Positions 33,254-41,829 of a stretch of 64,000 nucleotides of DNA are shown here, one piece after another; the first letter of the stretch is position 1; each line of letters begins with the position of its first letter. The DNA lies in contig CAZUAI010000001.1 in the NCBI GenBank assembly GCA_964617875.1, positions 119,266-183,265 of the forward strand, given 5' to 3'. The stretch comes from CAZMVY01 sp964617875. Its GTDB lineage: Bacteria > Planctomycetota > Phycisphaerae > UBA1845 > PWPN01. Below the pieces are notes generated by a model. It had not been told where the DNA came from. It did no database searches and saw nothing but the letters and a program-made list of their open reading frames with translations. The translations under genes and the position numbers were made by a program.

Positions 33254-33559
33254 ATGTTGATCGTCCTTGTTCATGTTCACGTAAAGCCCGAATCGGTGGC
33301 GGCGTTTCGCGATGCCTCGCTGGAGAACGCGCGAAACAGCGTCCGCGAGCCGGGAATCGCGCGGTTCGACGTCATCCAGCAGAACGACGATCCGAACCGT
33401 TTCATCCTGGTCGAGGTCTACCGCGACGAAGCGGCCGCCGCCGCCCACAAGGAAACGGCCCACTACGCGAAGTGGCGCGACACGGTGGCCGACATGATGG
33501 CCGAGCCGCGGAAGGGCGTGAAGTACACGAACGTCTTTCCCGACGACGCGGGCTGGTGA
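33254..33559 (+). CDS. ABM-domain monooxygenase-like protein
   Basis: A 101-residue protein of the antibiotic biosynthesis monooxygenase (ABM) superfamily, dimeric ferredoxin-like folds. Typical features: VLVHVHVKPESVAAFRDASL at the start, then GIARFDVIQQNDDPNRFILVEVYRD and HKETAHYAKWRDTVADMM. Members such as YgiN or LsrG act on quinones or small phosphorylated ligands; the substrate here is unknown. AGGAGG lies seven bases before ATG 33254. Only 12 bases separate it from an alcohol dehydrogenase gene, so the pair probably shares a transcript and may treat a reactive carbonyl or quinone. Confidence 0.88.
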   Translation: MLIVLVHVHVKPESVAAFRDASLENARNSVREPGIARFDVIQQNDDPNRFILVEVYRDEAAAAAHKETAHYAKWRDTVADMMAEPRKGVKYTNVFPDDAGW

Positions 33560-33571
33560 GGGCCGACGGTC

Positions 33572-34741
33572 ATGCGATTCGAGTTCGCCACCGCCGGGCG
33601 GATCCTCTTCGGGCCGGGCACGCTGCGGGAGATCGGCACATCGGCCGCGGAACTGCTGGCCGACGACCGGCCCCGGCGGGCGCTCGTGGTCAACGGCCGC
33701 ACGTCCGAGGCCGCGCGCCCGCTCATCGACCACCTGCGGGCGGCGGGCATCGAGTCCGCCGTGTTTCCCGTCGAGGGCGAGCCGACGACGCACATCGTCG
33801 AGGCGGGCGTCAAGGTGGCCCGCGACCAGGTCTGCCCGCTCGTCATCGGCTTTGGCGGCGGCAGCGCCATCGACGTCGGCAAGGCCGTCGCCGCCATGAC
33901 GACGAACCCGGGCGAGTTGCTCGACTACCTCGAGGTGATCGGCCGGGGCCGACCGCTGGCCCGGTCGCCGCTGCCGTACATCGCCGTGCCCACGACCGCC
34001 GGCACCGGTGCCGAGGTCACGCGGAACGCCGTGCTCGCCTCGCCCGGGCACAAGGTCAAGGTCAGCCTGCGGAGCCCGCTGATGCTGCCGCGCGTGGCGA
34101 TCGTCGATCCCGAGCTGACATACGACCTGCCGCCGACGGTCACGGCGAGCACCGGCCTCGATGCGCTCACGCAGCTCATTGAACCGTTCGTGTCGGCCCG
34201 CGCCAACCCGATGACCGACGCGCTCTGCCGCGAGGGCATCCGCCGGGCGGCGCGATCGCTGCGGCGGGCGTGCGAGGACGGCCGGAACGCCGCCGCTCGC
34301 GAGGACATGGCCGTCGCGAGCCTGTTCGGCGGTCTGGCGCTGGCGAACGCCGGGCTGGGAGCGGCGCACGGCTTCGCGGGGCCGATCGGCGGCGAGTTCC
34401 CGGCGCCGCACGGGGCCGTGTGTGCGGCATTGCTGCCGCATGTGATGGCGGTCAACGTGCGGGCGCTGCGCGAGCGGTCGCCGGCAAGTCCGATGCTGGG
34501 CCGTTACGCCGAGGCGGCCGCACTGCTCCTCGACGACCCGAGCGCGACGGCCGATCGCGGCGTGGAATGGGTGCGGCAGTTGTGCGCCGATCTTGGGGTG
34601 CCGCCGCTCCGCGCGTACGGCGTCCGCGAGTCGGATGTGCCGTCGCTCGTCGAGAAAGGCCGGGCGGCCAGCAGCATGAAGGGCAATCCGATCGTGTTGC
34701 ACGATGAGGAGCTGTCGGAGATCCTCCGGCGCGCACTGTGA
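33572..34741 (+). CDS. Iron-containing alcohol dehydrogenase (ADH family III)
   Basis: A 389-residue Fe-ADH homologue. Family marks: RILFGPGTLREIG, IGFGGGSAIDVGKAVAAM (NAD-binding Gly-rich turn), IAVPTTAGTGAEVTRNAVL, and a metal site with DALTQLIEPFVS, GAAHGFAGPIGGEFPAPHGAVCAALLPHVM (His ligands). Length is typical. It reduces aldehydes or oxidises alcohols with NAD(P)H; the substrate is not inferable. ATG 33572 follows TGAGGG right after the ABM stop. A GC-rich hairpin at 34762-34781 lies behind it. Confidence 0.93.
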   Translation: MRFEFATAGRILFGPGTLREIGTSAAELLADDRPRRALVVNGRTSEAARPLIDHLRAAGIESAVFPVEGEPTTHIVEAGVKVARDQVCPLVIGFGGGSAIDVGKAVAAMTTNPGELLDYLEVIGRGRPLARSPLPYIAVPTTAGTGAEVTRNAVLASPGHKVKVSLRSPLMLPRVAIVDPELTYDLPPTVTASTGLDALTQLIEPFVSARANPMTDALCREGIRRAARSLRRACEDGRNAAAREDMAVASLFGGLALANAGLGAAHGFAGPIGGEFPAPHGAVCAALLPHVMAVNVRALRERSPASPMLGRYAEAAALLLDDPSATADRGVEWVRQLCADLGVPPLRAYGVRESDVPSLVEKGRAASSMKGNPIVLHDEELSEILRRAL

Positions 34742-34761
34742 GAACGTCCCGGCCGGAACGT

Positions 34762-34781
34762 CCCGGCCGTTTCCGGCCGGG
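34762..34781 (+). terminator. GC hairpin after alcohol dehydrogenase gene
   Basis: CCCGGCC (34762-34768), loop GTTTCC, GGCCGGG (34775-34781). A direct repeat GAACGTCCCGGCCG precedes it. There is no U-tract, so it may be only a pausing or processing stem. Confidence 0.35.
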
Positions 34782-34800
34782 GTGAACGGGAGGCAGGCGA

Positions 34801-37581
34801 ATGGGTTGCGCAACAACGGTGCGATACGGCGCGGCGATCCTTGTGGCCGGGTTCTGTGGCGTGGCGACGGCGGAGCCGGTCGCCGGCGTACTGCCCGTAC
34901 CGTTCCGCGAGGCGTTCGACCGGGCGAAGCTCGACCCGGCATGGAGGGTTGATGTCTCGCCCGGGAATGCGGTCGAGTTGCAGGACGGCATGCTCGAAAT
35001 CCGCGCGCGGATGAACACGCACGCGCACATCGAACGGCCGCTTGGCGTTGATTTCGTCCGCGCCACTTGCGCGATCCAGCCGGCGCCGGCGATCACCTGG
35101 TGCACGTCGCTGTTCCTGTACTGGGATGCGGGCAACTGGTGCCAGATGGGCGTCATCAACCGCGACGGCGGGCGCTACTACGCTCTCGAGATGATCGACC
35201 AGAGGCCGCACGAGTACGACCTCGGCGCCTGCACGTTCGGCCCGTGGCACACCGTCGGCATCGAACTCGGGGCAGACTGCATCCGCTACCTGTCGAGTGA
35301 CGATGGACGGGAGTTCCAGTGCCGGCGCGCGCAAAGGCGCCCGCCGCCGTTCGCCGTGTCGCCGACCCGGCTGATCGTCGGCAAGGGCCACGGCGGTCCG
35401 GCGGGCTATACCGCGCCCGACCTCGACAACGATTACGCGAGCCCGGGTGCGATGGGCACATCGCGCGTGAAGGATGTCCGCGTAACGGCCGTGAAGTGGG
35501 CACAGCTTCGTGCGACGGCCGCCGAGCGCGCGGCGTGGGACGAACAACTGCTCGACGGACCGGGCGAGAAGGAACTGGCCGACGACGACGACCCGACGCT
35601 CGAGTCCGTCAGCCGCTGGTTCCCGCCGATGAAGCTCCCGCGCGAGATCGTTGGCGTCAAGGACCACCCGCACGACATCGGCGTCGCCGCAGACGGGGCG
35701 CTCCAGCTCACCGACGACATCACGGACCCGAAGGCCACGATCGCGTTCTTCGAGATCGGCGACCCGCCGTACCGGTTCGGCTCCGGCAACGAACCGTGCC
35801 GCAAGCGCCTGCTCAACGGCTGGATGCCGATCGTCGTCGCCACCGACCGGCGTGACGGGCTCGAACTGGAGCAGACGATTTACGGCTGGACGAGAGACCT
35901 GTCGCCGGATGCGCCCCTGCTGGCACACGTACGATTCAAGGCACGCAACGGGGCCGACGCCGCGCGAAGCCTCAAGCTCCGGCTGCGCGTCGAACCGGCG
36001 AGCGGGAAGTGCCCGCCGAAGGAATGGACGCTCAACATCCCGCCGAAGGGGGCGCAGGCGATCGAGGTCACGGTTCCGTTTCTCGTGCGCGAACAGTCGC
36101 CGGCCGACCTCGACGCCCCCGAGTTCGACGCGAGGCTGCAGCGCGTCACCGAATCCTGGGCGAAGCTCGTGGGCGAAGGCTCGCGGTTCGACATCCCCGA
36201 GCCGTGCGTGCAGGATGCCTATCGCGCCTGGCTGGCCTACAACTTCCTGAACGTGGACCGGCGCGACGGCGTCTATCACATCTGTGACGGCGCGGGCTTC
36301 TACGAAGTGGTTTACGGCTACAGCGCCGCCCTGTACTGCCACGCTCTCGACCTGATGGGCTACACCGGGCAGGCGCAGGTCTACATGGATTCGATCCTGT
36401 CGTTCCTGCAGCCGGACGGCCTTCTGTGTGTGAACTTCGGCGCGACCGACACGGGCACCATGCTCCTGGTGATGTGCGAGCACTACCGCCTGACCCGCGA
36501 TGCGGGCTGGCTCCGCCGCATGGCCCCGAAGATGACCGCCATGTGCAACTGGATCATCGAGCACCGCAGGGAGTCGATGCGGAGCGTCCACGGCGGGAGG
36601 GCACTCGTACACGGACTGGTCCGCTGGAGGCCGTACTGCGACTACGAACTGCCGGCGTTCGACTACTTCTGCAACGGCTATCTCTGGCGCGGCGTGCGGG
36701 CGGCGGCCGACGCCTTCGCCGAGATCGGCCTGTCGGATGAATCCGCACGACTGCAGAAGGAGAGCGAGGCGTTCCGGAAGGACATCCTCACCTCGATGGA
36801 CGCCGCCGTCATCACGCACGACGGCGTGAAGATGCTCCCGATCATGCCCGACACGCAGGCGCTGCTGAAGGAAACGAACTACACGGCGAACGGCTACTAC
36901 GGCCTGCTGGCGTCATGCCTGCTCGAGACGGGCCTCCTGGCGCCGGACGACCCGCGAGCGGACCTGCTCGTGGACATGCTCCGCCGAAAAGGCGGGCTTG
37001 TGGCCGGCGTGTGCCAGTTCCAGAACATGATCGACCATGCATACACATACGGCTACTGGATGACCTGCCTGCGGCGCGATGAGCCGAAGCGGGTCATTCT
37101 GGGGCTGTACGGTTCGCTGGCCTACGGCATGACGCGCGACACGTACGCGGCCGTCGAGTGCACACGGATCCGCAGCGGCGAGAACTGGTGGACGCTGCCG
37201 CACACGTATTCCAACACGAAGCAGCTTCGCCTGCTGCGAAACATGCTCCTGCGAGAGGAGGGTGACGATCTGCTCATCGGTACCGCGGTCCCGCGCCCGT
37301 GGCTCGCGGCCGGCAAGCGGCTGGCCGTCCGCAAGGCCCCGACGGTGTTCGGCGAAACGTCCTTCGTCATCGAGTCCGGCGCCGACGCGAAGTCGGTCGG
37401 GGTCCACATTGAGCCGCCGTCGCGCGGCATTCCCGGAGCCGTCCGCGTCCGGCTGCGTCACCCGTCGCGAGGCGCGATCGGGTCCGTCACAACGTCGCCG
37501 GAAACGCCGGTGACGTTCAAGGGGGAATGGATCGAGCTGCCGAAGCTGTCCCGGCCCGTCGAGCTGAAGGTGATCTACTGA
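34801..37581 (+). CDS. Large secreted (alpha/alpha)6-type glycosidase candidate
   Basis: A 926-residue exported protein with signal peptide AAILVAGFCGVATA. The first 230 residues look like a concanavalin-type sandwich (FREAFDRAKLDPAWRVD, SLFLYWDAGNWCQMGVI, WHTVGIEL), as in DUF1080/laminin-G-like modules. After a linker and a beta-sandwich (about 250-440), residues 450-820 have the periodic helices of six-hairpin glycosidases (AYRAWLAYNFLNV, GYSAALYCHALDLMGY, LLVMCEHYRLTRDAGWL, GYWMTCLRRDEPKRV). The catalytic acid is not obvious. The C-terminus returns to a small beta domain. GGGAGG precedes ATG 34801. Likely degrades an extracellular polysaccharide; family assignment is tentative. Confidence 0.7.
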   Translation: MGCATTVRYGAAILVAGFCGVATAEPVAGVLPVPFREAFDRAKLDPAWRVDVSPGNAVELQDGMLEIRARMNTHAHIERPLGVDFVRATCAIQPAPAITWCTSLFLYWDAGNWCQMGVINRDGGRYYALEMIDQRPHEYDLGACTFGPWHTVGIELGADCIRYLSSDDGREFQCRRAQRRPPPFAVSPTRLIVGKGHGGPAGYTAPDLDNDYASPGAMGTSRVKDVRVTAVKWAQLRATAAERAAWDEQLLDGPGEKELADDDDPTLESVSRWFPPMKLPREIVGVKDHPHDIGVAADGALQLTDDITDPKATIAFFEIGDPPYRFGSGNEPCRKRLLNGWMPIVVATDRRDGLELEQTIYGWTRDLSPDAPLLAHVRFKARNGADAARSLKLRLRVEPASGKCPPKEWTLNIPPKGAQAIEVTVPFLVREQSPADLDAPEFDARLQRVTESWAKLVGEGSRFDIPEPCVQDAYRAWLAYNFLNVDRRDGVYHICDGAGFYEVVYGYSAALYCHALDLMGYTGQAQVYMDSILSFLQPDGLLCVNFGATDTGTMLLVMCEHYRLTRDAGWLRRMAPKMTAMCNWIIEHRRESMRSVHGGRALVHGLVRWRPYCDYELPAFDYFCNGYLWRGVRAAADAFAEIGLSDESARLQKESEAFRKDILTSMDAAVITHDGVKMLPIMPDTQALLKETNYTANGYYGLLASCLLETGLLAPDDPRADLLVDMLRRKGGLVAGVCQFQNMIDHAYTYGYWMTCLRRDEPKRVILGLYGSLAYGMTRDTYAAVECTRIRSGENWWTLPHTYSNTKQLRLLRNMLLREEGDDLLIGTAVPRPWLAAGKRLAVRKAPTVFGETSFVIESGADAKSVGVHIEPPSRGIPGAVRVRLRHPSRGAIGSVTTSPETPVTFKGEWIELPKLSRPVELKVIY

Positions 37582-37582
37582 T

Positions 37583-37768
37583 CTACGCCCCCGCGCCGAC
37601 GGTCGCGGGCGTCTTGTCCGGATCGGCGGCCTTCGTAAGCCAGTCGGCCCCGGCCTGCTCCCAGTTGGGGGTGGCGCTTGCGTTGATATAACGCTCCCAT
37701 TCGTAGATCCCCGTTTCCTTGGCAATCCGCTTGAACTGCATGGTCGTGATGGCGTCGCTCAGGATCAC
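37583..37768 (-). CDS. Very small hypothetical protein
   Basis: A possible 61-codon gene: GTG 37768 or ATG 37741 leading into MQFKRIAKETGIYEWERYIN and ending DPDKTPATVGAGA. The composition is protein-like (mixed helix, Trp/Tyr present) and unlike the Arg/Pro-rich shadow frames around it. No clear Shine-Dalgarno site, and the stop sits one base from the stop of the convergent glycosidase gene. It may be a real small protein or the degraded end of a larger one. Confidence 0.35.
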   Translation of the reverse strand: MILSDAITTMQFKRIAKETGIYEWERYINASATPNWEQAGADWLTKAADPDKTPATVGAGA

Positions 37769-37899
37769 GACCAGACGCTGTACCCGCCGGATTCCGCAGG
37801 GCGTCCTCTTCGTTATCGCCTCCGCGATCGCGTCGCATGAATCCGCCGGGCCGGATTCCCGAGGTCCACACCACGGTATCGTCTGACAAAGACCGGCTT

Positions 37900-39144
37900 C
37901 TACCCGATCCGCGCCCAGACGGCCTTGAGGTAGCCGCTCTCGGGGCAGTTGGCCATGACGGGGTGGTCGGGGCCGGCGGCAGTCTGATCGACGATCTGCA
38001 GCGGGCGGCGGAGGCGGCCGGCCGCGGCCTTGACCATGCTCAGGAAATCGTCGCGCGAGACCAGACCCGAGCACGAGCACGTCAGCAGCAGGCCACCGGG
38101 CCTGACCACGGACATGCCCAGCGTGTTGAGGTCCACGTACTTCCGCGCGCCCTCGTGGAAATCCTCTCGCGAGCCGACAAACTTCGACGGGTCGAGGACG
38201 ACGACGTCGTAGCGGCGGCCGTTCGTCTGCATCTGCCGGAGGTAGGCAAAGGCGTCGGCGTGAACGTGCTCGATGCGGACCTGGTTGAGGTCGGCGTTGC
38301 GCCGGGCCAGTTCGACCGCCTTCTCGTCGAGATCGACGCCCGTCACCGCCGCCGCGTGCCCGAGCTTCCGGGCGTAGATGCCGAACCCGCCCGTGTAACA
38401 GCAGACATCGAGCACGCTGAGGCCGTGGCAGAGCGGCGCGAGACGGCGGCGGTTTTCCCGCTGGTCGCAGAAGAACCCGGTCTTGTGCCCCGCGCGGAGA
38501 TCCACGCGGAACCGGATGCCGTTCTCCTTCACCGTGACGGTCTCGGGCGCCGCGTCCGACAGCTCGGGCGCAAGACGGAACCCCTCCAGCCGGCCGGTCC
38601 GCTCGTCCGCCCGCACGACGAACCGCCGGATGCCCGTCAACTCCCCCAGCAGCCGCTTGAACAGATCGACGCGACGGGCCACGCCGAGCGAGAACACCTC
38701 AATCGCGATCCAGTCGTCGTAGCGCTCGGCGACCAGGCCGCTCAGCCCGTCACCCTCGGCATGGACGAGTCGGTAGACGTTGGTCCGTTCGCCCTGCGCG
38801 GCTTCAACGGCGAAGAGCCGATCGCGCCAGGCCACGGCAGCCGCGAGCCGGTCGCGGAAGAAGGCGTCGTCGATCGCCGCCGGCTCCCAGGACAGCATTC
38901 GCAAGACGATCTGCGAGCGGTCGTGGAAGAAGGCGTGGCCGAAGTGCTTCCCGGCCTTGTCGTAGACCGCGACGAGGTCGCCGGCCTTCGCCGCCGGATC
39001 GACCTCGGCGACCATCCGCTGATAGAGGAGCGGGTGCGTCGAGCCCGAACGCAACCGAACCCACGGATACGGGTAACGATGCTCGGGCGGCGGCGTAGAG
39101 CCTCGGCGGCGGATGCGGGCGGACATGGCCGGACGCGATGGCAT
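37900..39144 (-). CDS. Class I rRNA (cytosine-C5) methyltransferase, RlmI family
   Basis: A 414-residue SAM-dependent methyltransferase of the RlmI/YccW type, expected to methylate a cytosine of 23S rRNA. An N-terminal PUA-like domain (LVAVYDKAGKHFGHAFF) and an RlmI middle (FRVDLRAGHKTGFFCDQREN) precede the Rossmann core: VLDVCCYTGGFGIYA (SAM motif I), VTGVDLDEKAVELA, VVVLDPSKFVGSR (motif IV-like) and LLLTCSCSGLVSRDDF, which holds the cysteine block. ATG 39144 is favoured; ATG 39126 and an upstream start at 39201 are alternatives. Probably a housekeeping RNA-modification enzyme. Confidence 0.9.
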   Translation of the reverse strand: MPSRPAMSARIRRRGSTPPPEHRYPYPWVRLRSGSTHPLLYQRMVAEVDPAAKAGDLVAVYDKAGKHFGHAFFHDRSQIVLRMLSWEPAAIDDAFFRDRLAAAVAWRDRLFAVEAAQGERTNVYRLVHAEGDGLSGLVAERYDDWIAIEVFSLGVARRVDLFKRLLGELTGIRRFVVRADERTGRLEGFRLAPELSDAAPETVTVKENGIRFRVDLRAGHKTGFFCDQRENRRRLAPLCHGLSVLDVCCYTGGFGIYARKLGHAAAVTGVDLDEKAVELARRNADLNQVRIEHVHADAFAYLRQMQTNGRRYDVVVLDPSKFVGSREDFHEGARKYVDLNTLGMSVVRPGGLLLTCSCSGLVSRDDFLSMVKAAAGRLRRPLQIVDQTAAGPDHPVMANCPESGYLKAVWARIG

Positions 39145-39463
39145 GCCGCCATCATGCAGGGCCGGCGCCGCCTTTTCAACCGATCCGCGCGTACGGAACA
39201 CGTCCGGTAAACCGCGCGGACCCCTTTGGGGGAGGGCGAGGTGCCAATAACCCGTCGATCGCCGATAAAGACCGCACGCACGCGGCCAAAATCGCGTCTC
39301 ACAATTGGCCCAAACGCACTATACCCCCCCGGCGGGACCGTAACGTACGCTACTTCGGCGCCGTTGGCAGGTTGGACACGAAGCGCCAGTGGTGTGGTGA
39401 AAGAAGCGGGCTCATCGGAGGCCCCGGGTGGCTTGATGGACGAGAGTCCGAGGAGATGAAGGA
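39145..39463. other. Divergent intergenic region without visible gene
   Basis: 319 bases between the methyltransferase (-) and the secreted unknown (+). It holds the AGGAGATGAAGG ribosome-binding site of the latter and a GGACCCCTTTGGGGGAGG stretch (39220s) that could fold into a short stem. A CACTATACC stretch near 39320 could be a -10, but no matching -35 is seen. Confidence 0.4.
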
Positions 39464-40144
39464 ATGGCCCCCAAGCAGGTTCAGTCGAGTCGGTGTCTGT
39501 GGTTGCTCCCGCTGGTGGTAGGAATGGGCGTTCTGTTTGTCGCCGTGCCGACGGCCACGGCGGACGAGGACGAAGGCGGCACACCCGCGGTCATGCGGAT
39601 CGAGGAGGACTGGATGCTGGTCCTCAACGAGCCGAACGATACAGTCGAGTCTCCGCAGTTCCACACGCGGATGTCGGCGTTTCCCGGCCTGGAGTCGTAT
39701 TACGCCCAGGTCGTCTGGAACTACCGCGAGCTTCCGGAGTTCACGCCGGGCGGTCTGCAACTGCAAAGCTGGCACGCCGAGACGCGGATTCGCTCGCGGA
39801 CCGTTCGCTTCGAAGCCTTGAGTACCGCCGCCGAGACGATCACGTGGACCCAGGCCCTCGAGACCGACGGCCTGATGCTCTCCTTCGAAATCTTCAACGG
39901 CCAGTCCACGACCTGGGGCGCGTTCGGCCGTGACATGCGGATCGACGAAGACGCCGCGATTCCCGATCTCAGCCAGTACACCACGGACGCTTCCATGCGA
40001 AACTCCTGGATCACGTTCGGCAGCAACCGCGTGGACCTGTGGGCGATCACCGAGGTCCGGTACTACGATGCCGACGGAAACCTGCTCCGGACCGACACGC
40101 AGCCGAAGATCGTGTACGAGGCGCCGGATGTAGAGCTTCACTGA
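39464..40144 (+). CDS. Secreted protein of unknown function beside TadG-like gene
   Basis: A 226-residue exported protein: signal LLPLVVGMGVLFVAVPTATA, then a soluble, mostly beta domain with VMRIEEDWMLVLNEPNDTVE, HTRMSAFPGLESYYAQVVWNYRE, LQLQSWHAETRI, TTWGAFGRDMRID and a closing TEVRYYDADGNLLRTDTQPKI. The spacing of Trp and Asn residues suggests one compact beta-sandwich. I do not recognise a family. It lies 62 bases before the TadG-like gene on the same strand, so a role in a cell-surface appendage or secreted matrix is an inference from position only. AGGAGATGAAGGA precedes ATG 39464. Confidence 0.7.
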   Translation: MAPKQVQSSRCLWLLPLVVGMGVLFVAVPTATADEDEGGTPAVMRIEEDWMLVLNEPNDTVESPQFHTRMSAFPGLESYYAQVVWNYRELPEFTPGGLQLQSWHAETRIRSRTVRFEALSTAAETITWTQALETDGLMLSFEIFNGQSTTWGAFGRDMRIDEDAAIPDLSQYTTDASMRNSWITFGSNRVDLWAITEVRYYDADGNLLRTDTQPKIVYEAPDVELH

Positions 40145-40206
40145 GGCGTCGGCGGTCTGCGTGCAACACCCTGAGGTTCCAGGGGAATTGAGCAGGAGTC
40201 TGTCCA

Positions 40207-41388
40207 ATGAGAACTACCAAGACGACATTGCGGGTTTGTGTCCGATCCCGCCGGACGCAGCGCCGCGGGGCGGTCGCGGCCATGACCGTGGTCAGCTCGG
40301 GCGTGCTGGTGGGCTTCGCGGCGCTGGCCATTGACGTGGGAAGGCTCTACAACGCCAAGGAGGAAATGCAGCGGACGGCCGACGCGACCGCCCTGGCCGG
40401 TGCCGCCAAGGTGCTGGACAAGCACCGGCTCATGGGTACGCCGGATACATCCGATGATCGCAACCTCATCCAGGCGGAGATTTCCCGTTTCGCCTCCCTG
40501 AACAAGATCGGCAACACGGCGCCGGCGGTCAGTTCCGCCGACGTCCTGGTCGGATACCTCACCGACCCCACCAATCTGTCCGAGCCGATCTCGACGAGCG
40601 ATCCGAATCTGATCAACACGGTGCGGGTCACGATTCGGCGCGACAGTACGCTGAACGGACCGATCGGCCTCTGGTTCGCCCAGATCTTCGGCATCCGCAA
40701 CGCCAGCCTGACCGCCACGGCGGCGGCGACGTTCAAGGACGGGGTCACCGGCTGGCGCGTGACCGCGCAGTCCGGCAACGCCGAGCTTCTGCCGCTGGCT
40801 CTGCACGTGAATGCGTGGAACAACCTGATCAACCGCGCGGGCACGGTGCGGGACAACTACAACTTCAACGAAACGACCAGGACGATCTCGTCAGGCGCCG
40901 ACGGCATCCCGGAACTCAACCTGTACCCCGGGGCCGGCCCGACGCAGTTGCCGCCGGGCAACTTCGGGACCGTGGACATCGGCTCGCCGAACAACAGCAC
41001 GGCCGACCTGTCACGCCAGATTCGTTACGGGGTGTCGGCGGAGGACCTGATGTGGTTCGGCGGCGAGCTAAAGCTCGGGCCGGACGGGACGTTGCTACTC
41101 AATGGCGACACCGGCCTCAGCGCCGGCATCAAAGATGACCTTGAGGCGATCAAGGGCCTGCCGCGTGCCATTCCGTTGTTCCGGTCCGTCACGGGGCCCG
41201 GAAACAACTCGATGTTCACCGTCGTCGGCTTCGCGGGCATTCGCATTCTGAACGTTCGGCTCACCGGGGCCATGAACTCCAAGGAGGTCGTGATCCAGCC
41301 CGCGTTCGTAGTGGACGACGCCGTCATTACCAGCAGCGGCGCCGGGCCGAGCTACTTTATCTACAAGCCGGTCACGCTGACCCGTTGA
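40207..41388 (+). CDS. TadG-like (Flp pilus assembly-type) protein
   Basis: A 393-residue protein with the TadE/TadG-type N-terminus: RRTQRRGAVAAMTVV then VLVGFAALAIDVGRLYNAK, a class of membrane-anchored pilin-like leader, followed by EEMQRTADATALAGA. The long C-terminal part is extracytoplasmic and beta-rich (VRVTIRRDSTLNGPIGLWFAQIFG; LPPGNFGTVDIGSPNNST; VTGPGNNSMFTVVGFAGIRILN). TadG-like proteins occur with Flp/Tad pili, but no tad ATPase, secretin or Flp pilin is in this window. AGGAGT precedes ATG 40207. A GC hairpin at 41441 follows the stop. Confidence 0.82.
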   Translation: MRTTKTTLRVCVRSRRTQRRGAVAAMTVVSSGVLVGFAALAIDVGRLYNAKEEMQRTADATALAGAAKVLDKHRLMGTPDTSDDRNLIQAEISRFASLNKIGNTAPAVSSADVLVGYLTDPTNLSEPISTSDPNLINTVRVTIRRDSTLNGPIGLWFAQIFGIRNASLTATAAATFKDGVTGWRVTAQSGNAELLPLALHVNAWNNLINRAGTVRDNYNFNETTRTISSGADGIPELNLYPGAGPTQLPPGNFGTVDIGSPNNSTADLSRQIRYGVSAEDLMWFGGELKLGPDGTLLLNGDTGLSAGIKDDLEAIKGLPRAIPLFRSVTGPGNNSMFTVVGFAGIRILNVRLTGAMNSKEVVIQPAFVVDDAVITSSGAGPSYFIYKPVTLTR

Positions 41389-41440
41389 CCGAAACAATAC
41401 CGCGATCCGATTGGGACCAGGGGGCGGGCTCCGTAACAGG

Positions 41441-41474
41441 GCCTGCCCCTCGCCCTTTTGGCGGCGGGGCAGGC
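41441..41474 (+). terminator. Stem-loop after the TadG-like gene
   Basis: GCCTGCCCC (41441-41449) pairs with GGGGCAGGC (41466-41474), with an inner GCC/GGC. It is followed by A's, not T's, so it is not a textbook intrinsic terminator, but it is the only strong stem between two separately expressed units. Confidence 0.4.
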
Positions 41475-41728
41475 GCAAAAAAACGAAGCAGGCCGTACAA
41501 TCTGGTCAGGCGCTCCGGAAAACCGGATTCACGTTGCTCGCGGCAAATGCCCTGACGCCCCGGGGACCAGGACCTTTCACCCGGTACTTGGGCCCGTACT
41601 GACCTGCTTCTACATCAAATATACCACGAGTTTTCCAAGTCGTCCAATCGTAGCGACAAGGCGGCCCGGGGCCTCGCCGGATAATCGTCGGCGCGTGCGA
41701 TTCATTCGAATGCATGGCGTCGCGGCGC

Positions 41729-41757
41729 TTGACAGAAACGGGGCTGTGTCGTATAGT
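41729..41757 (+). promoter_or_regulatory. Near-consensus sigma-70-type promoter
   Basis: TTGACA (41729-41734), 17 bases, TATAGT (41752-41757): eleven of twelve consensus bases at ideal spacing, the best promoter in the window. Transcription should start near 41764 and run into the DksA-like gene, lspA and ribD. Confidence 0.75.
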
Positions 41758-41829
41758 TACGTGTCTTTGAACAGCTTGCGACGTGCGGCTGTAAAGGCGA
41801 CGTGTGGGCTTTTGTGCAGGCGCAGGGTA

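Larger units (their letters stand above)
41389..41829 (+). other. Intergenic region and 5-prime leader of the DksA-like gene
   Basis: 441 bases. A GC hairpin (41441-41474) ends the TadG-like unit; a near-consensus promoter is at 41729-41757; the leader runs from about 41764 to the GTG at 41830. The stretch 41600-41720 is noticeably AT-richer than its surroundings. No gene is visible. Confidence 0.5.

Noticed and set aside
37575..37889. Alternative 104-codon frame overlapping the tiny hypothetical gene
   Set aside because: Arg/Asp/Gly-rich composition typical of a shadow frame.
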